A stretch of DNA of 64,000 bases from PoT sp049331405 (GTDB lineage: Bacteria > Planctomycetota > Planctomycetia > Isosphaerales > Isosphaeraceae). The DNA lies in NCBI RefSeq assembly GCF_049331405.1, contig NZ_CP186274.1:4774001-4838000 (forward strand), read 5' to 3'. This document shows positions 52,817 through 60,971 of this stretch, piece by piece. Within the stretch, counting starts at the first letter, position 1. Every line of letters begins with the position of its first letter. The position numbers and the translations under genes are program-made. The notes under the pieces were generated by a model. That model saw only the letters and a program-made list of their open reading frames with translations. It was not told where the DNA came from and did not search any database.

Positions 52817-53476
52817 TCATTGGGGCAGACCATGCTTCATTACGAGTTCGCGACGGCTTGCTTCGCTGATGAAGTCGTAAGTCGAACCGTCAAAATCGAG
52901 CGTGGCAGCCGTGAAGGGCCCCGGGAAGCTGACACCCGCGACCGTGTCCGAGACCATCACCCGCCGCTCGTGCTCCTTCGTGTCGTGCATCTGCATGTAG
53001 GTCTTCGCGAACTCGATGATGCGGTCGTCGAGCCACTCCTGCACGACCGCCTCGTCGTAACCCTCCAGGGGGATCTCCAGCCGCGCGTGCGGATTGAATT
53101 GGAAGAAGACCGGGACGATCTCCAGGTTGTAGTCGAGCTGGATCTGCCGTACGTCCACGTCGTGGGTCAGTCGGAAGGTGAGCTTGACGACGCCCGCGAG
53201 ATCGGACCGCATGTTGAGGGTGACCGCCCGGGAGTAGAACCGCTCGTTCTGGACTTACGCCGGGACGATCTCGACTTCGAGCTGCTCCCTCAATTGCTCC
53301 AGCTTCTCTCGCGCAATCCCGACGATCTGCTCGGCAATGAGGAATTTCTCGAACCGCCCCCGGATCTCTTGCTGTTCCGATTCCGCACCCGCCTGGAACG
53401 CCTCGACCTTCCCCCGAGCCTCCTTGATCACTCTCTCCGGGCGTGCGGAAAGATCGCTCTTTGTTGCCGTGTTCAT
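52817..53476 (-). pseudogene. Unrecognised protein interrupted by an in-frame ochre codon
   Basis: ATG 53476 opens a helical, Glu/Lys/Gln-rich N-terminal part (KEARGKVEAFQAG...REKLEQLREQLEVEIVPA) ending at TAA 53255-53257. The same frame continues as VQNERFYSRAVTLN and then a compact domain (VDVRQIQLDYNLEIVPVFFQFNPHARLEI...) to 52817. TAA is one C-to-T change from CAA. Internal ATG 53212 could start a shorter protein. The whole is about 219 codons. No family recognised. Confidence 0.6.
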
Positions 53477-53622
53477 CTCGATCGTCCCCGATATTGAGGC
53501 CGCAGCGGCGCGACCGAGAAGTCACCCGCGGATCCGATGCCGCCGGGGCTTCGAGACGACATCGGTGGCTAATGGCCCCAACGACCCCTCGAGAACGTAC
53601 CCCTTAGCCAAGGGCATTGCAC

Positions 53623-53638
53623 CTGTCAAAAGTGACAG
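53623..53638. promoter_or_regulatory. 6-4-6 inverted repeat upstream of the interrupted gene
   Basis: CTGTCA-AAAG-TGACAG lies about 150 bases upstream of ATG 53476 and 81 bases past the REC gene stop. It could be an operator or a weak terminator hairpin. Confidence 0.35.
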
Positions 53639-53718
53639 TATCAACCGGACTTGGTTGTATGGCCTTTCCCTAAAAAACGACAATTCATCAAATAACGCAA
53701 AAACATAGACGCGATCAC

Positions 53719-54117
53719 TTATTCCGGATAGATAGAGGCCGAGACGAACTGGCGGCCTGCCGCGACCTCTCTCAACGCCGGGATGAGGTCTGCCGCCAGG
53801 CGGGATTTCACCACGTATCCCGAGGCCCCGGCCTCGAAGCCGGCGCGGACGAAGTCCGGGTCGCCATGGACAGTCAAGAAGACGACCTTCGCCAGGGAGC
53901 CGGCCGCTCTGAGCAGCCTTGCCGTCTCCATGCCGCTATAGATGGGCATCGTGATATCGAGGACGAGGATGTCGGGGCGGAGCCTCGTCGTCTCCTCGAA
54001 CGCCGCTTTGCCGTCGCGCGCGGTCGTGGTGATGTCGAACTCCGGTTCGAGGAGCTTCGCTTCAACCTCGAGGAACTCCTCGTGGTCGTCGGCGAGGAGG
54101 ACGCGGGTCCGGCTCAA
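53719..54117 (-). CDS. Stand-alone response regulator receiver protein
   Basis: 132 residues, a REC domain only, with acidic pair Asp10-Asp11, phospho-acceptor Asp54 (LVLDITMP) and conserved Lys near 104 (VVKSRL). No output domain. The start is TTG at 54117, just after GGGAGGG. It is 180 bases downstream of the LuxR-type regulator and on the same strand as its kinase, so it may act as phosphate sink or relay. Confidence 0.85.
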   Translation of the reverse strand: MSRTRVLLADDHEEFLEVEAKLLEPEFDITTTARDGKAAFEETTRLRPDILVLDITMPIYSGMETARLLRAAGSLAKVVFLTVHGDPDFVRAGFEAGASGYVVKSRLAADLIPALREVAAGRQFVSASIYPE

Positions 54118-54296
54118 GAGTCCCTCCCGGTTCAGGATGGGACAGCGGCCCCCGCAACCCCACGTCGGGCGAATTTACCCGATGGGCGTCGCGTCAAAAG
54201 GGGCGTCGAGAGGTCGAGGATAGTCTCGAACGGGGGGCGTGGACACTGGCAGATCTGACAGTTCTCGGTCAGGAAAGGCAGACGTTTGGGTGATTT

Positions 54297-54935
54297 CTAG
54301 AGGTTGACGATGTGATGCCTGATCGCGAACTGCACGAGCTCGGCATTCGTCCTGATCTCCAGATTTTGCATCACGCTATATTTGTGGAAGGCGACGGTCC
54401 GGGGAGTGATCGCCAGGGTCCGGGCGATCTGCTTCATGGAACGGCCCTCCGCCAGGAGTTGGAGGACCTCGCGTTGCCTCGAGGTCAGTTGCCCGGCTGC
54501 TTGCGTCGCAGCCGGCTGGCGGATGAGTGAGGCGACCAGGGCCGGGGTGGCCAGTGGCGTGACGTAAGGGCGTCCCTCGAAGACGTCCTGGATGGCCTTG
54601 ATCAGCTCCGAGGCGGCCGAGTTCTTGAGGAGGTAGCCGGATGCCCCCAGCCGGAGGGCCTCGGCGGCGAGTTCGAGATCTTCACTGACGGTCAGGAAGA
54701 TCAGCCTTACCTCGGGCATCATGGCCTTGAGTTGTCGACCGGCGTCGAGGCCGTCGAGCAACGGCATGGAGATGTCGAGGATGACGATGTCGGGCCGGAG
54801 CGCCGGGGCCTCCGCGAGAAGGGCGCGGCCGTCGGCCACGGCCCCCACGACGTCGCAGCCGGGGGCGAGCAGTTGCGCGAAGGCCTCCCGGAGCAACCGG
54901 TGATCGTCGGCAAGCAGGACACGCGGGCGCTTCAT
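54297..54935 (-). CDS. LuxR-family (NarL type) response regulator
   Basis: 212 residues. REC domain with Asp10-Asp11, phospho-acceptor Asp54 (IVILDISMP) and LLKNSAA; C-terminal LuxR helix-turn-helix LTSRQREVLQLLAEGRSMKQIARTL...AFHKYSVM. The start lies 33 bases after the stop of the histidine kinase, which has the HisKA_3 type of dimerisation domain that pairs with NarL regulators. The DNA target is unknown. Confidence 0.92.
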   Translation of the reverse strand: MKRPRVLLADDHRLLREAFAQLLAPGCDVVGAVADGRALLAEAPALRPDIVILDISMPLLDGLDAGRQLKAMMPEVRLIFLTVSEDLELAAEALRLGASGYLLKNSAASELIKAIQDVFEGRPYVTPLATPALVASLIRQPAATQAAGQLTSRQREVLQLLAEGRSMKQIARTLAITPRTVAFHKYSVMQNLEIRTNAELVQFAIRHHIVNL

Positions 54936-54968
54936 CGCTGACTCACAAGAGCCGGGGTATTGTCACCA

Positions 54969-56858
54969 TCATACCGACAAGACCTGTGACGAAGGAGATG
55001 GCGCCGACCGGCCATCCGACTCCGGGCCGGAAGGAGCGAGCGGGACGTGGACGTCGATCTGGGTGCCGGCCCCAGGCCGGGAGTTGATCCGGATCTCACC
55101 CCCGACAAGTCGCAGCCTCTCGCGCATGCTGACCAGCCCGAGCCCCTCCTTGCCATCGAGCGTGTCCGACTCGAACCCGGCCCCGTGATCGACGATCCGC
55201 AGGGAAACCCCTCCCTCATCGCCGAAGAGTTCAACCCGAGCCTGCCGGGTTCCGCTGTGCTTGATGACATTGTGGAGGGCCTCCTGAGCGATCCGATAGA
55301 GGGAGAGCGCGGTGTCGGCCGGGACCGACGACGGCATCGAGCGATCGAGGAACTCGATCGCGACGCCGTGGACCTGAGTCTGTTCCTTGCACAGGCTTCG
55401 GATCGCGGCCACGAGCCCCAGTTGCTCGAGCTTCGATGGGTGCAGGTGGGTCGCAAGGCCGTGAACGGCGGAAGATAATTGCTTGACCCTGTCCGATAGC
55501 CCTCTCAACTGCTCGTCGACCTGGGCGCGATCCTCCGATGGCTCCTGGCTGAGGAGGTCGAGTTGGACGGCCAGGAGGGCCAGGCCCTGATTCAAGTCAT
55601 CGTGCAGCTCGCGAGCGATTCGCCGACGCTCCGACTCCTGTGCCTGGAGCAACCGACCGGTCAGCGCCCTCAGCTCGCGCTGGCTTTCTCGCAGGCCCGC
55701 CTCCGCACGCCTCCGCTTCGCCCTCGCCAGCAGCAGGCCGACGATGAGCAGGGCCTCGAGTATGCAGAGCGCGACGACCCCGCTGATCCGCCACCCGTAG
55801 AGGTCCCAGTAGCTCGGCTCCTTGAAGAAAATGATGCTGCCATGCGGCAAAACATCCTCGTCGATCCCCCATCGCCGAATCTGGCGCCAATCAAACATGA
55901 ATGAATATTCATGTTTTCCGAGAATGATGATACTCTCGGGCTTCTCTCCGGCGAGGACGCGCAGGGAAACGCGGGCGGCATTGACGCCCTCGGAATGGAA
56001 GCTGACCGGGCAGCCGCCGACGATCCCGCGTCCGAGGTAGGTGTGGTCGTGTCCATAGACGGGGGCGTTCGCCGCCGAGGCGACGAGCCCCGCGGCCTCC
56101 GCCGGGACGAAGGACTTCCCACGACCGTCCTCGAAGATGTGCAGATAATAGATGAGACTCTTCGCCGGGAGGTGGGCAACTTCGTCCAGAAGCTCATCCA
56201 TGGGCAATCCGGCCAGGTAGACGAACTCCAGATCGCCCTCGCGGCCATGGAACAACCGCCGCGCCTCCGCGATCCGATACGAATCCGTCGCCGACTTACC
56301 CGCCACGACGACGACGCGTCGGGTATCGGGATGGAGCCGCAGGGCCGCGGAGAGCGTCGACTCCAAATCGACGCGCATCGGTACACCCGCAATGCCGGCG
56401 CCGATCTTACGCGCCTCCAACTCGCCCCGTTCGACCGCGCCGTACACGATCGGCACGCCCGTGAACGTTGGCTCGCGAAACTTGAGCACGAAATCGAGCG
56501 AAGGCGCCAGCCCCGGGATGACGACATCGATCTTCCGGTCAGCGTACTTTCGCCGGAGGAACTCCGCCAGGCGACGCTGGTAGTCCTCGCCGGGGAAACG
56601 TGATGTGTCCAAATACTCGTTGTAGAGTTCGATCGTCTCTCGCGACGAGGATTTGAACGTCGAACGGAGGCCTTGATCGAATTGGAGGTTCCCCGGTTGC
56701 CCCTCGCTCGACGGGTAGAGCACCAGGACTCGCCTGATCGCCTCGGTTCCGGCGGCTGGAGTGAGAGGAACGAGGCTCAGTACCGCCACCACCCGGAGCC
56801 ACGAGCAGATCCGATGTCGCCGCGATGCCCGCGGCTCTTCGGCACGACCGCCTGTCAC
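54969..56858 (-). CDS. Histidine kinase with periplasmic ABC-substrate-binding-like sensor
   Basis: 629 residues from GTG 56858 (GAAGG seven bases upstream). Signal/anchor near 17-36, then an extracytoplasmic sensor of the ABC-transporter substrate-binding-like type (RRVLVLYPSSEGQPGN..., VDVVIPGLAPSLDFV-like strands) to about 345, and a second membrane helix at 358-379. A HisKA_3 dimerisation domain follows (ESERRRIARELHDDLNQG, phosphorylated His419), and a HATPase_c domain with RIAQEALHNVIKH and GLGLVSMRER. The open frame back to 57770 is not conserved. Partner of the downstream LuxR regulator. The ligand is unknown. Confidence 0.88.
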   Translation of the reverse strand: MTGGRAEEPRASRRHRICSWLRVVAVLSLVPLTPAAGTEAIRRVLVLYPSSEGQPGNLQFDQGLRSTFKSSSRETIELYNEYLDTSRFPGEDYQRRLAEFLRRKYADRKIDVVIPGLAPSLDFVLKFREPTFTGVPIVYGAVERGELEARKIGAGIAGVPMRVDLESTLSAALRLHPDTRRVVVVAGKSATDSYRIAEARRLFHGREGDLEFVYLAGLPMDELLDEVAHLPAKSLIYYLHIFEDGRGKSFVPAEAAGLVASAANAPVYGHDHTYLGRGIVGGCPVSFHSEGVNAARVSLRVLAGEKPESIIILGKHEYSFMFDWRQIRRWGIDEDVLPHGSIIFFKEPSYWDLYGWRISGVVALCILEALLIVGLLLARAKRRRAEAGLRESQRELRALTGRLLQAQESERRRIARELHDDLNQGLALLAVQLDLLSQEPSEDRAQVDEQLRGLSDRVKQLSSAVHGLATHLHPSKLEQLGLVAAIRSLCKEQTQVHGVAIEFLDRSMPSSVPADTALSLYRIAQEALHNVIKHSGTRQARVELFGDEGGVSLRIVDHGAGFESDTLDGKEGLGLVSMRERLRLVGGEIRINSRPGAGTQIDVHVPLAPSGPESDGRSAPSPSSQVLSV

Positions 56859-57345
56859 TTTAGCACCTTCACGGGGTGCAACGTCGGGCGGTTCTCCGCT
56901 TACGTTGCGTCCGCCCCGCCCCCAACCCAGCCGCTTCAGGCGACGGCGGGAGATCGGATCGAGATTCGATCTCCCGCCACGTCCATCATCGTACCGCACC
57001 GGGAGATCCGCAACACGACCCATCTCGATCCTTCGCTCAAACTCGAGGTCATCCCTCGGTGAAGCAAAAGCGGTGGTGGACATGTCGTTCCTGACCGGCT
57101 CGGAGGCCGTGAACGTCACCCCAACCAAGCGATATGGGCCGCAGGTCCAGGGGCCGTCGTGCGCCACAACTTCGCCCCCTGCCCCGACGGCTCGCCGTTT
57201 GTCTACGGTCACGTCGGCGCAGTGGTTCGGCATGGAGCCCGCCCCAAATACCCGCACGGCATATTGACATTTCGATCCCGAGTCGTCAAACATACGGGAA
57301 ATAGAGCTCCCGGCTCGCGATTGGGCCGGGAGATCTCGGCTAAGG
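56859..57345. other. Divergent intergenic region between two histidine kinase genes
   Basis: Long spacer holding the promoters of both kinase genes. No protein-like frame. The forward transcript would pass a terminator-like hairpin (57346-57385) before reaching its start codon. Confidence 0.45.
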
Positions 57346-57385
57346 TGGCCCCGCGGTGCGAACCTCGCACTTCGGGGCCATTTTT
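57346..57385 (+). terminator. Intrinsic terminator or attenuator 33 bases before a start codon
   Basis: TGGCCCCG pairs with CGGGGCCA; an inner GTGCGA/TCGCAC stem extends the hairpin, followed by TTTTTGTTT. The next gene's GGAGGT site begins at 57404. Confidence 0.8.
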
Positions 57386-57417
57386 GTTTCCTGGACCGAA
57401 CTTGGAGGTGCTTATCC

Positions 57418-58227
57418 ATGCAGTTCCCGAACTCGGTCGCCCTGCCCGACCCGCGTGCCAAGTGGAGCCGCATAGATCGCATGCGGCGAGCGCCTGCTTG
57501 CCTCCAGGAGCGAGCGGAATCCCGCCCGGCCGAGCGTATCGCGGAGGAGTTGGTTTCCACCGTTGCACACGAATTGAAGTCGCCGCTGTCCAGCCTCTTG
57601 ATGACCGTCCACCTGCTGAGAGAGCAGATGGACGGGCCGATCACAGCGAGGCAGGCGGAGCTGCTGGACATCACCCGCCAGGAGAGCGAGCGGATGCTCG
57701 CGATCGTCGAGAATCTGCTCGACCTGTCGCGGCTCAAGGGAGGCTTGAGCCGTCCGGACCTCCAGATCATCTCGGCGAGCCGACTACTCGAGGACGCCGT
57801 TCAGCGGTCAAGGTCCAGGGCAGAGGGTGAAGGGATAGACCTCAAAGCCGAACCGGAGTCCTCACTTCCCGACGTCCTGGCCGACCCTTTGCGCATCGGG
57901 TTAGCGCTCGACAACCTGATCGCCAATGCCTTGAGACATACGGAGATTGGGGACAAGGTCCGGGTGTCGGCCCACCTCGCCGCCCAAGGCGTACGCCTCA
58001 CCGTCGAGGACACCGGCGAGGGGATCGCTTCCGAGTACCTGCCGAATCTCTTCCGGCGGTTTTATCGCGTGCCGGGAGCAGGCCGCCGGGGCTCGGCCGG
58101 TCTTGGGCTGGCGATCGTCCGCGAGATCGTGGCCGCACACGGCGGCAGCGTCGAAGTCGAGAGCGAGCCCAGTCGCGGCTCGTCGTTCTCCTTCTGCCTG
58201 CCGACAGCCACGAGCGAGCGTTCGTGA
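57418..58227 (+). CDS. Soluble HisKA/HATPase histidine kinase
   Basis: 269 residues with no membrane helix or obvious sensor. A short N-terminal region leads to HisKA (LVSTVAHELKSPLSSL, phosphorylated His51) and HATPase_c (DNLIANALRH N-box, VEDTGEGI, GSAGLGLAIVREI). This resembles PhoR/EnvZ-type cores. It is divergent from the membrane kinase operon and lacks its own adjacent regulator; the stand-alone REC at 53719 is a possible partner. Start ATG after GGAGGT. Confidence 0.9.
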   Translation: MQFPNSVALPDPRAKWSRIDRMRRAPACLQERAESRPAERIAEELVSTVAHELKSPLSSLLMTVHLLREQMDGPITARQAELLDITRQESERMLAIVENLLDLSRLKGGLSRPDLQIISASRLLEDAVQRSRSRAEGEGIDLKAEPESSLPDVLADPLRIGLALDNLIANALRHTEIGDKVRVSAHLAAQGVRLTVEDTGEGIASEYLPNLFRRFYRVPGAGRRGSAGLGLAIVREIVAAHGGSVEVESEPSRGSSFSFCLPTATSERS

Positions 58228-58378
58228 CGTCTCCAGGCATAAGGACTAACTATCTCGTGCCTTTCGCCCCTGATTGATCCGACTGTCCTGGAAGGGCGCG
58301 ACCGTTGGATAGCCACAATGACCGCAGCAGGTCCCGAAAGGGAAGGCGACCACCTAGCGGTTGCGGCTTCTGCTCCAT

Positions 58379-58415
58379 GACCCGCGGATCCAGCGAACGG
58401 ACGCGGGTCTTTGTT
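58379..58415 (+). terminator. Intrinsic terminator after the soluble kinase gene
   Basis: GACCCGCG (58379-58386) pairs with CGCGGGTC (58402-58409), followed by TTTGTTG. About 150 bases after the stop. Confidence 0.75.
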
Positions 58416-58464
58416 GTGCACCTGGAAGGTTAAGGCTCGTGGAGGCGCAAGCCCTCTTCTCGCC

Positions 58465-59862
58465 TCACTCGCCGCGAGTGCGGCGGAGTTTGACTAGCTG
58501 ATCGCGTTTGAAGTTCTTGTCTCGTTGGTCGAGGAAGATCTGGAAGAGGTCGTCCTTCTCGCCGCCGTAGGTGAGGTCCTGGCCCTTCTTGACGACACCT
58601 ATGTAACCGATGCACATCTCTTCTTTCACGCCATGGCCCCAGCGCACGACTCGAGGCGGGCGGTGCGGGTTGCGAGGGTGGTCCGAATTGTCGAAATTGG
58701 CCGCGATATGGACCACCGTTCCTTTGGGGAGCGTGACGGGCTTCTCGAAGTAATAGGTCGCTTGCCAGGCCGGGTCCCAGTCGGGGATGTGGATCAGGGG
58801 TTGCTTGCGGCCCCCGGGCAGGATGGCGAACATCCGGAAGTCACGGCCGAGCTGGTGCATGTGGGGCGTGACGGCGAGCGCCTCGGTATCAACGGGGACG
58901 TACCAGCTCGCCTTGATCGGGACGCACGATTTGCCGGCGGGGAGGACGATGTCGGGGCACGACGCATTGTTCCAGTGGAGCGTCTGCTTCACGGGCTTGC
59001 GCGAGAAATAGAACCCGAGTTGGGTCCGGTCGACCTCTCGCCTCCCGGTTGGGTGATAGTGGATCTGCAGGATCACGTCGGCGCCCTGGGGGAGCAAGCG
59101 TCCGACGCCCTCCGGGAGGTGCGTGGGGTCGGTGCCGGCGAGCCAGCCGCCGAGGTCGCCGTAGACCTCCGCCCCAGGGCCGGAGAACTCGGTATATCCC
59201 GGCCCCGGGTCCGCCTTATCTCGCAATCGCCCCCCGCCCTCGGTGTCGATGAAGGCCATCATGTGATGCGTGACGCGCCGATTGCCCGGGCGGAACTCGA
59301 CGGCCGAGAGGTATACATCCTTGGGCAGGTTCGTCGGGATCACGAAGCAGCGGTAGAGGTCGGGGCCGGACGCGGGGAGTTCGAATTTCTCGGGCATCTC
59401 GAGCACGAGGTCGGGCGTTCCGAGCGCCCATTCGTCCGAGAATTTGGCCGGCGGCGGCATGTCCTTCTCGTCGCCGCGAGGTGCGCCCGCGTCGGCCCAC
59501 GCCTTGAGGATGCCGATCTCGGCGGCGGTAAGCACCCGTTCGTCCTTGAGCGTTGGCCCGTAGCCGTGGGCGGGCTTCCACGGGGGCATCTGCTTTTCCG
59601 CCACGACCGTGGCGATATCCGCCGCCCGCTTGCGTGCATTCTCGTACGTCACGAGGGGGAACGGGCCGATCTGCCCGGCGCGGTGGCAGACCTGGCAGTT
59701 CTTCTGGAGGATGGCCGCAACGTCCCCCGTGAACGTCGGCTTCTCGACCTTATCGGCGTGGCCCCCGGCGGCGTGGCCCGATGGGATCAGGAACGCGCTC
59801 CATGCTGCGAATCCGAGGCAGACGACCCGGAGACGCACTCCGACCACATCTTTGATTCTCAT
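58465..59862 (-). CDS. Cytochrome c - copper type II monooxygenase-like fusion
   Basis: 465 residues with signal peptide (cleaved near GHA). A short c-type cytochrome domain carries CQVCH (56-60) and the distal QMPPWKP segment. From about residue 145 the protein resembles PHM/DBM copper monooxygenases: RRVTHHMMAF (His199-His200), LQIHYHP (His268, His270) and TPHMHQLGRDF (His334, His336) are the expected histidine groups of two copper sites, and CIGYIG is typical of the second domain. Fusion to a haem domain would allow direct electron supply. Related proteins are common in planctomycetes and acidobacteria, but no substrate is established. Confidence 0.85.
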   Translation of the reverse strand: MRIKDVVGVRLRVVCLGFAAWSAFLIPSGHAAGGHADKVEKPTFTGDVAAILQKNCQVCHRAGQIGPFPLVTYENARKRAADIATVVAEKQMPPWKPAHGYGPTLKDERVLTAAEIGILKAWADAGAPRGDEKDMPPPAKFSDEWALGTPDLVLEMPEKFELPASGPDLYRCFVIPTNLPKDVYLSAVEFRPGNRRVTHHMMAFIDTEGGGRLRDKADPGPGYTEFSGPGAEVYGDLGGWLAGTDPTHLPEGVGRLLPQGADVILQIHYHPTGRREVDRTQLGFYFSRKPVKQTLHWNNASCPDIVLPAGKSCVPIKASWYVPVDTEALAVTPHMHQLGRDFRMFAILPGGRKQPLIHIPDWDPAWQATYYFEKPVTLPKGTVVHIAANFDNSDHPRNPHRPPRVVRWGHGVKEEMCIGYIGVVKKGQDLTYGGEKDDLFQIFLDQRDKNFKRDQLVKLRRTRGE

Positions 59863-60971
59863 GCGAGGGGGGTTCCTGAGGCGGGGCTACGATCGCCTCA
59901 ATGGGCCGAGACACCCGAGGGGAGCGTGCGTCCACCGGGTACGCTCGAAGCTCCGCACGCGGGCTTTCGCGTGATGGAAGACGGACCGAATTCGTGACAC
60001 AATTGAAGACTTCGCGAGATCATCGTCGATCGCAGTCCCGCAAGCACGCGGGACTGGCGACGATTTCGCGTCGAGTCTCGGGAGAGATTGGATAGAGTGT
60101 TTAGAATAACGAGCTGCGACGAGGAATTCAAGTGTTCGGACTGGAAACCCAAAATTTACAATCCCCACATGTATGGATACCACTCCTCTTTGTATCGGGA
60201 GTACCTCGGACGCGATGTCATCCCTTCTCGCACCGGGGACGCCAATCTTCGGGCGATCGCCCGCCGTCCTGATCCGGTCGCCCGATCCTCGACGGCCGAC
60301 GGTAACTCTGCGGTAAGCCGGTGGCTGCGCATATACCGCATGGCCGGAGACGGCCCGAAGAAAATTGGAGTCGGCCTGACGTCTTCCGGGCCCCTACGTC
60401 GCATGGGTGTGGTGACGAGCACGGCGATCTTCGTCCGCGGGGCGTTGGATCGGTGTGAGCTTGACCTCTCCCATGCTTTCTCGGATTCGGGAACCGTGAT
60501 GAAACCGGAGCGGGCGAAGGATTCGATCCCCGGCACCCATCTCGAGCACATCGGCAAGGCCGAGGCCGAGAAACTCGGCGCTGCCGAAGGTATGGGCCGG
60601 GCGATTCTCGTTGGACAGTACCTCGCGGCCGGATACGAGGCCTCGGCGAGCGACACCACCGCCCCCTCCCCCGCCTCTGCGGCTTTATCGGATATCTCGC
60701 CATCCGCCACGGCTTGGGGCTGCACTCATAGAAGGTAGGGCCACAACCCGCGTGTTGGATGGATCCGAGTCGGCTCGGAACGCGACGAATCCGCATCCGA
60801 CGCAATGACCCGTCGGCCCCGTTGAAGACCTCGGCCCACGCCGGGATGGCACGTCGGAAACCGTCGGCACGGCTTCCCTTCATTCGTGGGGGAGGTCCGA
60901 CGTCGAGGATCCGACTCCGACCCTAGCTCGGGACCTTCGCGCCATACGTTCGCTCACAGCCAGCCAGAGAG
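59863..60971. other. Intergenic region, about 1.1 kb
   Basis: Open frames on both strands (60088-60738 forward, 60156-60725 reverse) overlap each other and show no motif, signal peptide or ribosome site. I treat the region as non-coding. Its left end holds the promoter of the reverse cytochrome fusion gene and its right end that of the RTX gene. A+T content rises near 60090-60200. Confidence 0.45.

Noticed and set aside
58525..59997. 490-codon forward frame over the cytochrome fusion
   Set aside because: Antisense shadow; the reverse frame has a signal peptide, haem and copper motifs.
60088..60738. 216-codon forward frame, with a 189-codon reverse frame on top
   Set aside because: Neither has motifs, a good start or consistent codon use; kept as intergenic.
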